The notes under the pieces: model-generated
Seen by the model: only the letters and a program-made list of their open reading frames with translations
What the model was told of the DNA's origin: nothing
The model's database searches: none
Shown: one piece after another, positions 10,206-18,116 of the stretch
Layout of the letters: each line of letters opens with the position of its first letter
Numbering within the stretch: position 1 is the first letter of the stretch
Made by a program: the position numbers and the translations under genes
NCBI GenBank assembly: GCA_016743235.1
Contig: VRZD01000003.1
Location: 248,001-312,000 of the forward strand
Source: Pantanalinema sp. GBBB05
Lineage (GTDB): Bacteria > Cyanobacteriota > Cyanobacteriia > Leptolyngbyales > Leptolyngbyaceae
Length of the DNA stretch: 64,000 nt
Direction: 5' to 3'

Positions 10206-10721
10206 AAATAGAATTGCACCGGAAAGTTACCATGAAAAGCTACGAAGAAAAAATATAGCAACGATCGGAACTTCTAAGGAGTTGTTGCCATCAGGGTAGA
10301 TACAATCAGCCTGTTTTTAGAGAACTTGTTAGCTACTCGTTCTCGGGGATTGAGAAACTGAAGCCCTAATCAGGTCAACTCGTGGTTTCCAGAATCTTGC
10401 GGCTGAACAAAATTAGCTAGTTTGTCCTGAAGATTGCTGCCTGAGTGCGAAATGCGTTTGAGAATAACCTAAGTCGATTTCAGGAATTGCTCATCTTTGA
10501 TCGTCATGGATTTTAATCACAATCCACTGCGATCACCATCAGTTCACAAACTACTAAATCACCAATTGCAACTAATAATTTAGCCATGAGATTTTACTCT
10601 GGTCTGATGCGGAAGTAATGCCAATGATGCCCAGAGTCAGGAATGCTGTTGCTTCAGCTCGATCGTTCAGGGTGCGTAGTTACAGGGTGTCTCCACGCAT
10701 CACTTCCAACAACCAGGCAAT
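10206..10721. other. Intergenic region, no gene seen
   Basis: About 516 bp. Only very short open frames (for example an 8-codon one near 10231). No tRNA, terminator or known riboswitch recognised. It should contain the promoter of the secreted repeat protein that starts at 10722. Confidence 0.35.
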
Positions 10722-12938
10722 ATGAAATATCACCATCGTTCTCTGTTGATCAACGTTTTGAGAATCATGCCGCTGAGTGCAGTAGGCTTTCTCTTCGTTT
10801 CTCCTACAGTTCTGGCTCAAACCACACCTTCTACAACTACGACTGGATCTACTGTTGTCACTGTAGATACCACAAGTAGCACTAACCCAGCTAGTAGCAC
10901 TCAACCTACTTCAACAACCTCTGCAACAACTGCTGTAACTACTACACCAACTAGTTCCAGCTCTACAACAACTCCCAGTACAGCTACGACTGGAGTAGTT
11001 CAAACAACATCAACTCAAACCAGCACAACGAATGGTGCTAATCCAGTTGCTACAGCAACGACTGCACCTACTTCCAGTACAACAACAGCCACGGGTACAA
11101 TTCCGGTACAGCCAACAACTGGCATTCCAACAGCAATCACCTCCAATCCGAATTCGGCTACCCCGGTCGTTAATCTCCCTCCAGGGAGTCCAATAATGGC
11201 TTATCCAGGGCAGATGGTTTATCCGATCGCTCTACCAACACCAAACTTAGCCCCTGGACAGGTAGCCTACCCAAGCAATTATCCAGCGAACTACCCGACT
11301 AATTACCCAACCAACTACTCCACTAACTATCCGGTTGGTTATCCGACTTATTCACCGGGGACATATCCCATTGCTGTACCTGGGCAATCTACCAATCCAG
11401 GCGGAATTTCTGTACAGGTGACAACCTCAGTCGGGATCCCCAATCAAAGTCAACCTGTATATCCCACTGCCATCCCTGGGCAAGCGATGTATCCAGGAGG
11501 CTATGCCGTGATGAATCCGGGGCAGGTCGTCTATCCCACTAACGGACCGGGACAAGTAGTTTATCCGACTGGTGTACCCGGACAGGTAGTCTATCCTTCA
11601 AGCCTTCCAGGACAGATGGTCTATCCTCCGGGTATGTCAGTTCCTGGAACTTATCCCAATGGGATCCCGATCGTTACTCCACTGCCAGGGCAACAAATCA
11701 CACCCGTACAGCCATCTAGCAATGGCAATAGTGTGTTTGTGAATAATCCCAGTAGTCAGCCTTCTACCAACTCTTCCACTCAACTTGCAGCCATTACCAA
11801 TCCAGCCTTGCTGCCCGGTGATGTTCAACTCATTTGGCAACAAATTAATAATGGGCAATCCCAGCGTTTAAGCAATTCTGCATTAGCCTCCCTGCAACAG
11901 TTAGTCAGAAGTTATCCGCAATTTATTCCAGCTCAGTTGCGCTTAGTGGAAGCCTTGAATGCGGCGGCTCGTAATAGTGAGGCATTATCCACCCTGGAAC
12001 AAGCAGCCGCACTCTATCCAAATCAGCCTGAGTTAGTGCGCTCTCAAGTCGATGCATTGATCAAAGCTAATCGTTGGATGGAAGCTTCGATCGCAGCTCG
12101 GCAGTTTGTTACTAGTAACCCGAGTAGCCCCTTAGCGAGCGAGTTTACCGCTTTAGCCGATCAGGCATTACAGCGGGTGCAATCTGAAGCTCAACGCAAA
12201 TCGCGAGGAAATTTAATTGGCAATGTGTTGAGCAATGGCTTAAGTTTCTTGCTCAGTGGCAAACCGACCAATAACCTAGTGCAAAACACATTGACTTCCC
12301 TCCAGGGTGAGTCCTCGATCGGCGCTCAAATGGCTCGCGAAACCTTGAGTAAAGTCGAAGTCGTGAATGATGCTGACGTTGTTAACTATATCAACGACTT
12401 GGGACAGCGGTTAGCTCGGACAGCCGGTCGAGCTGATCTGCAATATGAGTTCTACGTAGTGAAGGATAGTAACGCTACGGCCTCGGCACTACCCGGTGGC
12501 AAGATTTTCATCAATGCCAGAGCGATCGCCAATGCAAATTCCGAAGCGGCACTGGCGAATGTCATTGCCCGTCAGTTAGGACATAGTGTGCTGTCCCATC
12601 CGATGCAATTAGTGAATAAAGGCAATCTGACAAGTACGATCGCTCAGTTGCTCCCTCAAGTCGGTGGTTTAGTCAGCCCCAAAATTGGTAATGTCACCAA
12701 TGGGGTGATGGGTAGCGTCATTAATAACGTGGTTGGCAATGTAGTAAGTGGCTTACTGAAACCCAATTACACTAGCCAAATGACAACACAAGCAGACCAA
12801 GTTGGCGCCAGAATCTTAGCTTCGGCAGGATATAACAATAGTTCCACGTTGAGTTCCGATCGCTTTGCCCAAGTGAAATCTCGGGTCCAACAACTCTTGA
12901 ACTTAGGATCTCGTCCATGGTGGAGCTTAGGAAATTAA
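10722..12938 (+). CDS. Secreted repeat protein with TPR-like region and degenerate M48 metallopeptidase domain
   Basis: 738 residues. Signal peptide about 1-32 (hydrophobic core IMPLSAVGFLFVS, cleavage near VLAQ). Residues about 33-150: almost pure Thr/Ser/Ala/Pro. Residues about 155-325: Tyr-Pro repeats, first NYPT-type tetrapeptides then units of the form YPxxxPGQxV. Residues about 360-490: helical, TPR-like (SEALSTLEQAAALYPNQPEL). Residues about 530-735: peptidase M48 fold (YINDLGQRLARTAG, ALPGGKIFINARAI, NVIARQLGHSVLSH). The zinc motif HExxH reads RQLGH (617-621), and the third-ligand region ExxxD reads TTQAD (688-692), so catalysis is unlikely. Presumably exported to periplasm or cell surface. 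A terminator hairpin follows at 13002-13047. Confidence 0.8.
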   Translation: MKYHHRSLLINVLRIMPLSAVGFLFVSPTVLAQTTPSTTTTGSTVVTVDTTSSTNPASSTQPTSTTSATTAVTTTPTSSSSTTTPSTATTGVVQTTSTQTSTTNGANPVATATTAPTSSTTTATGTIPVQPTTGIPTAITSNPNSATPVVNLPPGSPIMAYPGQMVYPIALPTPNLAPGQVAYPSNYPANYPTNYPTNYSTNYPVGYPTYSPGTYPIAVPGQSTNPGGISVQVTTSVGIPNQSQPVYPTAIPGQAMYPGGYAVMNPGQVVYPTNGPGQVVYPTGVPGQVVYPSSLPGQMVYPPGMSVPGTYPNGIPIVTPLPGQQITPVQPSSNGNSVFVNNPSSQPSTNSSTQLAAITNPALLPGDVQLIWQQINNGQSQRLSNSALASLQQLVRSYPQFIPAQLRLVEALNAAARNSEALSTLEQAAALYPNQPELVRSQVDALIKANRWMEASIAARQFVTSNPSSPLASEFTALADQALQRVQSEAQRKSRGNLIGNVLSNGLSFLLSGKPTNNLVQNTLTSLQGESSIGAQMARETLSKVEVVNDADVVNYINDLGQRLARTAGRADLQYEFYVVKDSNATASALPGGKIFINARAIANANSEAALANVIARQLGHSVLSHPMQLVNKGNLTSTIAQLLPQVGGLVSPKIGNVTNGVMGSVINNVVGNVVSGLLKPNYTSQMTTQADQVGARILASAGYNNSSTLSSDRFAQVKSRVQQLLNLGSRPWWSLGN
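11201..11690 (+). repeat. In-gene repeats encoding YP/PGQ units
   Basis: Degenerate direct repeats inside the secreted protein gene. A first block (about 11280-11350) encodes a four-residue NYPT-like unit; a second (about 11460-11640) repeats a roughly 30-bp unit around GGACAGGTAGTCTATCC, encoding PGQVVYP. Silent third-position differences between copies suggest the repeat is old and under selection at protein level. Confidence 0.75.
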
Positions 12939-13001
12939 ACTGCATCTAGTGGGTCACCAGGGACGATCAGGGATAAATTCTACCCTCTTTCAACCAACGT
13001 G

Positions 13002-13047
13002 ATGGATATGGGGCAAGCAAAATGACTTGCCCCAATTTTATATCCAT
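13002..13047 (+). terminator. Terminator after the M48-like gene
   Basis: Inner 8-bp perfect stem GGGGCAAG (13010-13017) / CTTGCCCC (13026-13033) with an 8-nt loop, followed by AATTTTAT. An outer 8-bp pairing ATGGATAT (13002-13009) / ATATCCAT (13040-13047) brackets it, leaving AATTTT bulged. Lies between convergent genes and could act on both strands. Confidence 0.7.
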
Positions 13048-13055
13048 TTAACGCC

Positions 13056-13268
13056 TTAACCACCCCCAACGATCGTCACGATTTCCAACTGATCGCCAGA
13101 CTGAATTTCGGTATCGTCCCAAAATTGACGATGTAAGATCTCCCCGTTATATTCCACAGCAACCAAACGCGGATTCATGCCTAACTGTTCTAATAATGTT
13201 GGCAAAACAGTTTGTGGCATACAGGTACGAGTCTCACCGTTCACTTGCAGCGTAATTTGCTCAGTCAT
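13056..13268 (-). CDS. thiS: Sulfur carrier protein ThiS
   Basis: 70 residues from the ATG at 13268 (a start 3 codons upstream, MRTMTEQ, is also possible). Ubiquitin-like sulfur carrier whose C-terminal Gly-Gly is converted to a thiocarboxylate and gives sulfur to the thiazole ring of thiamine. Seen: ITLQVNGETRTC at the N-terminus, ALPTLLEQLG-like helix, VAVEYNGEILHR, and the required C-terminal end IVTIVGGG. Lies 18 bp downstream of thiE on the same strand, so the two are almost certainly one operon. Confidence 0.93.
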   Translation of the reverse strand: MTEQITLQVNGETRTCMPQTVLPTLLEQLGMNPRLVAVEYNGEILHRQFWDDTEIQSGDQLEIVTIVGGG

Positions 13269-13286
13269 TGTTCTCATTATTGAAGC

Positions 13287-14357
13287 CTAATTTTTCGATC
13301 GTTCGCGTTCGCGTTGGCGACTGGTGAGTTGTGATAGAAAATATTGTGTCACTAATGTTGGTTGTTCTGCTTGCATAATGGCACGAACCACAGCTGTCCG
13401 CTCGGCTCCGGCTCGAATCACATCACACAGATTAGTCGTATCAATCCCCCCGATCGCAAACCAGGGAATCGTGGCATATTCAGCGGCGTAGCGCACATAA
13501 TCCAGCCCCGCTGCGGGTCGCCCTTCTTTGGTCGGCGTCTCATAGACAGGTCCGACTCCAACATAATCCGCCCCTTCTTGCATCGCTTGTTCCAAATCCT
13601 CCGGACTATGGGTGGAGCGTCCAATAATCCGTTGGGAACCTAGCAATTGTCGAGCTAAGGCGATCGGCATATCCTGTTGTCCTAAATGCACTCCATCCGC
13701 ATCAACGGCAACAGCCAGATCAACGCGATCGTTCATGATAAACAATGCATTGTATTGATGACAGATCTGACGTAACTTGTGAGCATTCTTGAGCCGAGTT
13801 TCATCATCAGCCTCCTTATCACGATACTGAACTAGCGTCAGACCACCTTGGAGAGACGCTTCTACCGCCGTAAACAAGTGATCTCCCGGAGAGGTAACTA
13901 AATACACCAGCGATCGTTGTAAGAGTTGGTGACGGGCATAGGCAATTAACTGACTCTCTAGCGTATACACCCGATAGCGCATTTGTTTACAGGCACTTGC
14001 CATCGGAGGTTTATAGACCTTGCCGTACTCTTCCAGCACTCGCAGCGCTTCCTCAACCCGACATAAATTTGCCTGCAACACCTGTTCGAGGCTACTGCGT
14101 TCCGCTTCTTGAGGATGCGTCAATTCTGTGCCTGCATCACCGGGGGTATCGCGAGCTGTGCGGAGTTCAGCATGATGCCAGGTAGCCAGTTCCTGCCGCA
14201 AATCTTTACACTCTTCTGTCAGGCGAGCATCATCCAACCCAAACCGACACCATTCTTCAATAATTCTTAAGCCTTCTCGGGCGCGATCGAGGTTCGCATC
14301 CAAAATGCGATACAACGCTGATTGCACAAACCGACTGCCGCTATATGTGTTAGTCAT
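13287..14357 (-). CDS. thiE: Bifunctional ThiD2-ThiE: HMP-P kinase domain fused to thiamine phosphate synthase
   Basis: 356 residues. C-terminal half (about 145-350) is ThiE, joining HMP-PP and HET-P to thiamine phosphate: LVTSPGD, TLVQYRDKEADD, LFIMNDRVDLAVAVDADGVH, GRSTHS and ADYVGVGPVYETPTK are the expected TIM-barrel motifs. The N-terminal ~140 residues (RILDANLDRAREGLRIIEEW, LEQVLQANLCRVEEALRVLE, a duplicated helical motif) match the small ThiD2 domain, which published work on that family describes as an HMP-phosphate kinase fused to ThiE in various bacteria. So one protein probably does two consecutive steps. Followed by thiS. No TPP riboswitch is visible upstream. Confidence 0.9.
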   Translation of the reverse strand: MTNTYSGSRFVQSALYRILDANLDRAREGLRIIEEWCRFGLDDARLTEECKDLRQELATWHHAELRTARDTPGDAGTELTHPQEAERSSLEQVLQANLCRVEEALRVLEEYGKVYKPPMASACKQMRYRVYTLESQLIAYARHQLLQRSLVYLVTSPGDHLFTAVEASLQGGLTLVQYRDKEADDETRLKNAHKLRQICHQYNALFIMNDRVDLAVAVDADGVHLGQQDMPIALARQLLGSQRIIGRSTHSPEDLEQAMQEGADYVGVGPVYETPTKEGRPAAGLDYVRYAAEYATIPWFAIGGIDTTNLCDVIRAGAERTAVVRAIMQAEQPTLVTQYFLSQLTSRQRERERSKN

Positions 14358-14739
14358 CGGACGATAACATCTAGTTATTTCCTATCCTAATACGTTGACT
14401 TCCGAATGGCTCATAATTTATGCGCAAACCAGTAGGAAATTAGCCATAATCCTACCCGTTAGAGCGCCCGAAAAACTTGATCAAATTTATCAAAATTCAC
14501 TGCTCCAAACTGAAAAGGATGGAGTACATTGTAGAGCGATATCATTAGTGGGTTCTAATCCGGCGTGATCGTATGTCTCCGGATAGACGATCGGCTTTAG
14601 TTTTGCTTACCCGCATTTTATTTGCTGCCGACAAAATATAAGTTTTAGACATGGTTTATGGGTAGATTTCAGCTTTTTACCAAACAATTGGTCTTAAAAA
14701 AATTGTTACCAAAACAATCGATCGTGCTGATCTGAACTT
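14358..14739. other. Divergent intergenic region thiE / beta-helix gene
   Basis: About 380 bp between divergent genes. AT-rich near the right end. A 22-codon open frame begins near 14574 but nothing supports it. I looked on the minus strand for a TPP-riboswitch core and did not find one. Confidence 0.35.
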
Positions 14740-17031
14740 GTGAAAAATATCAATTTTCCGTCTTGCTCCTTGTCCCCCATGAGACAGTTCTTTATTCCTA
14801 AAATCTCTGGCGTATTGCAGATTGGCATGCTGGTATCACTGCCCCTGGGATATGGATGGTTTGGTACCACCACTCAAGCCATGCCAGTTCCGAGTCAGCC
14901 TTCGATCCAACTCGCTCAAGCGACCCCCACAAGCTATACCGTCTTGATGGTGAACCCTAATTCAGGGAATGATTACACGGCTGACGGTAGTAATTTAGCG
15001 CCATTCCGTAGCTTAACCAAGGCATTACAAGTTGCCCAACCGAATACGATTATTCTGTTAACTCCAGGCACCTACAGTAGCGAAACTGGAGAAGTTTTTC
15101 CGATCGCGTTAAAGCCAGGAGTGACGATTCAAGGCGATGTGCCGAATCGGGGACAAATGGTGGTGATTCAGGGCGGAGGGAAATTGATCAGTCCAACTGC
15201 TGGTCGCCAAAACGTGACGATTATTGGGGCAAATCAAGCCATGCTTGCCGGGGTAACTGTGATGAATAGTGAGTCACAGGGCAATGGATTATGGTTAGAG
15301 TCTACTAGTCCGATCGTGGTTCACAATACATTTACCGCCAATGGTCAGAGTGGCATTGCCATCAGTGGCAACAGCCAAGCCACAATTCGAGATAATTATT
15401 TTTCTCGTAACCATGTCAATGGCATCCGAATTAATGACACCTCCCGTCCGGAAGTACGAGAAAACTTATTGGAACAAACTGGAGTAGCCATTCAGATCAA
15501 TCAACAAGCCACACCGCTAATTATTAGCAATCGGATTCGGCAAAATCGTATTGGCATTTCTGTGCAAGCGGCAGCTCAACCAGTCGTTCGGCAGAATCTG
15601 ATTGAAGGTCAGACAGAAGCAGGTCTAGTTGCGATCGCCCAAGCTCAACCTAATTTAGGCACAGCCGCAGAACCAGGAAACAACGTCTTTCGTAATAACA
15701 CTCAAGCGGACATTAATGCCGAAGCGGCTAGCCAAGCCATTGTGGCTTACGGCAATGATCTCGTCAAAGCTATGGGTCGTGTGGTCCGAGAATCAGCGAT
15801 CGCCGCTCAACCTCCTAGCAAGCCGTCCAATGACCCACCAAGCAATACCCCCGCCTCGCCCCCCGCAGTTTCTCGACCTGTCTTACCTATCGCTAGTTCC
15901 ACCTCAACCAATGCACCTGCCGTTGCCAGTGATTTTTCTGCTGCCGCTTTCCCCACTCCCACCGCCTTAAATGGCTCATCCGGGAGTCCGACTCCGGTTA
16001 CCCCGCGTCCCATGCAGGTGATTGTTCGTGCCGCCCCCCCAATCGCGACTGCCCCAATCTCTCCATTACCCACGCTAGCGCCTACTATCGGGCAGCCTCG
16101 ACCTGTCATCCCGCTTACGGTTGCCGCCAAACCACAACCTGTCCGATCACCACTGCCCCCTCGACCCCTGGCTACCATTAACCCAGCAGTAGCAGCAACA
16201 GCTGACACACCGATCGACATTCCCGTGCCTGCCCCCGAAGTAGGAAATACGACCGTAATAGAGCCGATCGCTAGTGCCCCAACGGTTACACCACTCGGCT
16301 CATCTCCTAGTTTGCCAGAAACTCCAGCCACTAGTCTGCCCACGATCGCAGTTGCTGCCCCCAAAACACCCACTCCGATTACCGCCAATTTACCAGCGGT
16401 TGGGAGTCAGCGCTCACTACCCGCTTTGCCCATCATTCGTAGCACTCCGCCCGTATCAACTCAGTCGGCACCCGTACTGACTCAGCCTGCCCCAATGCTG
16501 ACCCAACCAACTCCCGTACTGGCGCCTCGATCGACTCCAGTATTGACGCCGCCCGATTCTCTAGCGGCACAAGCGGCATCGATCGAAATTCCTGTCCCAC
16601 CCCCAGAATCAGGCGTAGTCGCACCAGTAGTCGTTAGACCGTCATCACCCCCACCTGGAATTAGTTCATCTATAACCACGGCAGAAGCGCCCAAGATTCT
16701 GCCTGTACCGGGAGGCGATATTCCGATCGGGAACATTGGGGATATGCCGCAGGTTTATGTGGCTCGGAGTGGTGGTAGCCAAACAATTGATAGTCCCCCC
16801 ATCCCACCAAACCGTTCGTTTGTGGTGGTGCGCTACCGAGTTGTCGTGGACGCGATCGATGATAGCCAGCAAGCTCAAGTGAAATCGATCGTTCCAGGAG
16901 CGTTTGCTGTATCTCACGGTGGACGGATGGTGATGCAAGCCGGGGCATTCGGCGATCGCAGTAAAGCGGATGAACTGATGCAAATCTTGGTAGCCCAGGG
17001 ATTAAAAGCCAGCGTGGAATCAATGGAGTAA
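14740..17031 (+). CDS. Secreted DUF1565/parallel beta-helix protein with Pro-rich linker and SPOR-like C-terminus
   Basis: 763 residues from a GTG at 14740; an ATG 13 codons later (14779) is an alternative start. An N-terminal hydrophobic segment (GVLQIGMLVSLPLGYGWFG) is a probable signal peptide. Residues about 65-340: DUF1565-like and right-handed parallel beta-helix repeats (NDYTADGSNLAPFRSLTKAL, VVHNTFTANGQSGIAISGNS, IRDNYFSRNHVNGIRI). Residues about 360-690: long Pro/Ala/Thr/Val-rich linker. The last ~75 residues (PNRSFVVVRYRVVV, VMQAGAFGDRSKADELM, GLKASVES) look like a SPOR domain, which in other proteins binds denuded septal peptidoglycan. Likely a periplasmic or outer-envelope protein. 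A beta-helix plus SPOR pairing suggests a carbohydrate-binding or peptidoglycan role; enzymatic activity not shown. Confidence 0.82.
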   Translation: MKNINFPSCSLSPMRQFFIPKISGVLQIGMLVSLPLGYGWFGTTTQAMPVPSQPSIQLAQATPTSYTVLMVNPNSGNDYTADGSNLAPFRSLTKALQVAQPNTIILLTPGTYSSETGEVFPIALKPGVTIQGDVPNRGQMVVIQGGGKLISPTAGRQNVTIIGANQAMLAGVTVMNSESQGNGLWLESTSPIVVHNTFTANGQSGIAISGNSQATIRDNYFSRNHVNGIRINDTSRPEVRENLLEQTGVAIQINQQATPLIISNRIRQNRIGISVQAAAQPVVRQNLIEGQTEAGLVAIAQAQPNLGTAAEPGNNVFRNNTQADINAEAASQAIVAYGNDLVKAMGRVVRESAIAAQPPSKPSNDPPSNTPASPPAVSRPVLPIASSTSTNAPAVASDFSAAAFPTPTALNGSSGSPTPVTPRPMQVIVRAAPPIATAPISPLPTLAPTIGQPRPVIPLTVAAKPQPVRSPLPPRPLATINPAVAATADTPIDIPVPAPEVGNTTVIEPIASAPTVTPLGSSPSLPETPATSLPTIAVAAPKTPTPITANLPAVGSQRSLPALPIIRSTPPVSTQSAPVLTQPAPMLTQPTPVLAPRSTPVLTPPDSLAAQAASIEIPVPPPESGVVAPVVVRPSSPPPGISSSITTAEAPKILPVPGGDIPIGNIGDMPQVYVARSGGSQTIDSPPIPPNRSFVVVRYRVVVDAIDDSQQAQVKSIVPGAFAVSHGGRMVMQAGAFGDRSKADELMQILVAQGLKASVESME

Positions 17032-17053
17032 TTAGTGGGTAAACTAACTGTTG

Positions 17054-17392
17054 CTAAGGTTGGAAGTTTTGGTCTACATGCCCTTGAATTTTTAGGTGAA
17101 GGCGATTTTGAGATTGAGCTTCCTGTACCTGTGCCCGACTGCGCTCTACTTGAAATTCCGCCGATCGGAGTTGGTGATTATGCTGCTTGGCTAAATCAAG
17201 TGCTTGTTGAAGCGTAAGTGGCACTTGGTAACGACTGCTGACTGTATCCGCTCGCAGCGATGGCTGAAGCAACATCGGATCAGGATGCATATTCACCCTT
17301 GCTGGAGTTGGCTCTTGAGCGACTACCGGTTGCCCTAATCCCAAGAGCATCACGGCAGTCACTAATAATCCCTGATGGAGCATCTTTCTCAT
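17054..17392 (-). pseudogene. Truncated TolC/OEP-like outer membrane protein, N-terminal remnant
   Basis: About 112 residues from the ATG at 17392 (an ATG at 17383 is equally possible). A signal peptide (LLVTAVMLLGLGQPVVAQ) is followed by VPLTLQQALDLAKQHNHQLR and AEFQVERSRAQVQEAQSQ, which is the opening of TolC-family outer membrane efflux proteins. Those proteins are 400-500 residues, but this frame stops at 17054, 22 bp from the end of the intact, convergent beta-helix/SPOR gene, so no room is left for the rest. It is probably a deletion remnant; a functional short protein cannot be excluded because the frame and signal peptide are intact. Confidence 0.6.
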
Positions 17393-17581
17393 CTTTATGA
17401 AGGTTTGAGAAGAACAAAATAAGGTCATCGGTAATCGCTGAAAACCTAATAACCCGGAATGCACCGGGCTCCAGTTTATGCACTCACCACGATCGCTGTT
17501 ATCGGAGCCATTCCTAACGCGATCGTTTCTTATCGCCCCTCAGCTAGGTGACTCTATCGCTATTGAGTGGGACAACCTAAA

Positions 17582-17842
17582 TTAAGCATGTTGATTGGCT
17601 TGTTCCTGTAACCAGCTATCCACCGGCTTGCCATCTTTCCGGCGCAGTTCAATTTCTACCACCAATACTTCGCCCGAGCCAGGAGGTGCAGGCTTCTGAT
17701 GAAACAAGATATCATAGGCATGAGGATCTTCATTGCGTTCCTTCAGCCAATCCTGCACTTTCATTGTGGCAAACAGCGATTGCCCCTGCTCAAACATGCG
17801 GGTAATTTGCATTTGTAAGGTGTAGGGGTTAATTCGAGGCAT
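17582..17842 (-). CDS. Small protein of unknown function
   Basis: 86 residues from the ATG at 17842 (MPRINPYTLQ); a start 8 codons upstream is possible. No signal peptide or membrane segment. Mixed charged sequence with a central segment VQDWLKERNEDPHAYDILF and a beta-like stretch EVLVVEIELRRKDGKP, ending with a helix SWLQEQANQ. I do not recognise the family. The clean frame and neighbour-like base composition make it a plausible gene. Divergent from argZ, 274 bp away. Confidence 0.55.
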   Translation of the reverse strand: MPRINPYTLQMQITRMFEQGQSLFATMKVQDWLKERNEDPHAYDILFHQKPAPPGSGEVLVVEIELRRKDGKPVDSWLQEQANQHA

Positions 17843-18116
17843 AGTCAACTCCCAGTAACAGGACAACTCTGAACTTCGATCTCAATTCATTCAGATTAAC
17901 TCCGATTGCATAACCTGGCAGCTAAGAATGATGTGAATCGTGATTTCAGGTCGCGATCGTCTCTATATTTCGCCGCAAGTTTTTTACTTTGTCAGAGTTT
18001 CATAACTTTTCTAGATAGGTCAACCGTTTAGGATAAGTGCTTGTAATAAAATAGACGATTGGCTTGCCTACCTTTGCTGAACATTCAGCGTCTACATTTA
18101 CCCAGTTCCACTCCTT

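Noticed and set aside
14520..14600. tRNA-like GGTTCTAATCC sequence near 14550
   Set aside because: No cloverleaf arms or anticodon stem can be drawn around it; the T-loop resemblance is chance.
15807..16388. Long minus-strand Gly/Val/Ala-rich frame inside the beta-helix gene
   Set aside because: It is the reverse of the Pro/Ala/Thr-rich linker of the real gene; low-complexity GC-rich coding creates open frames on the opposite strand.
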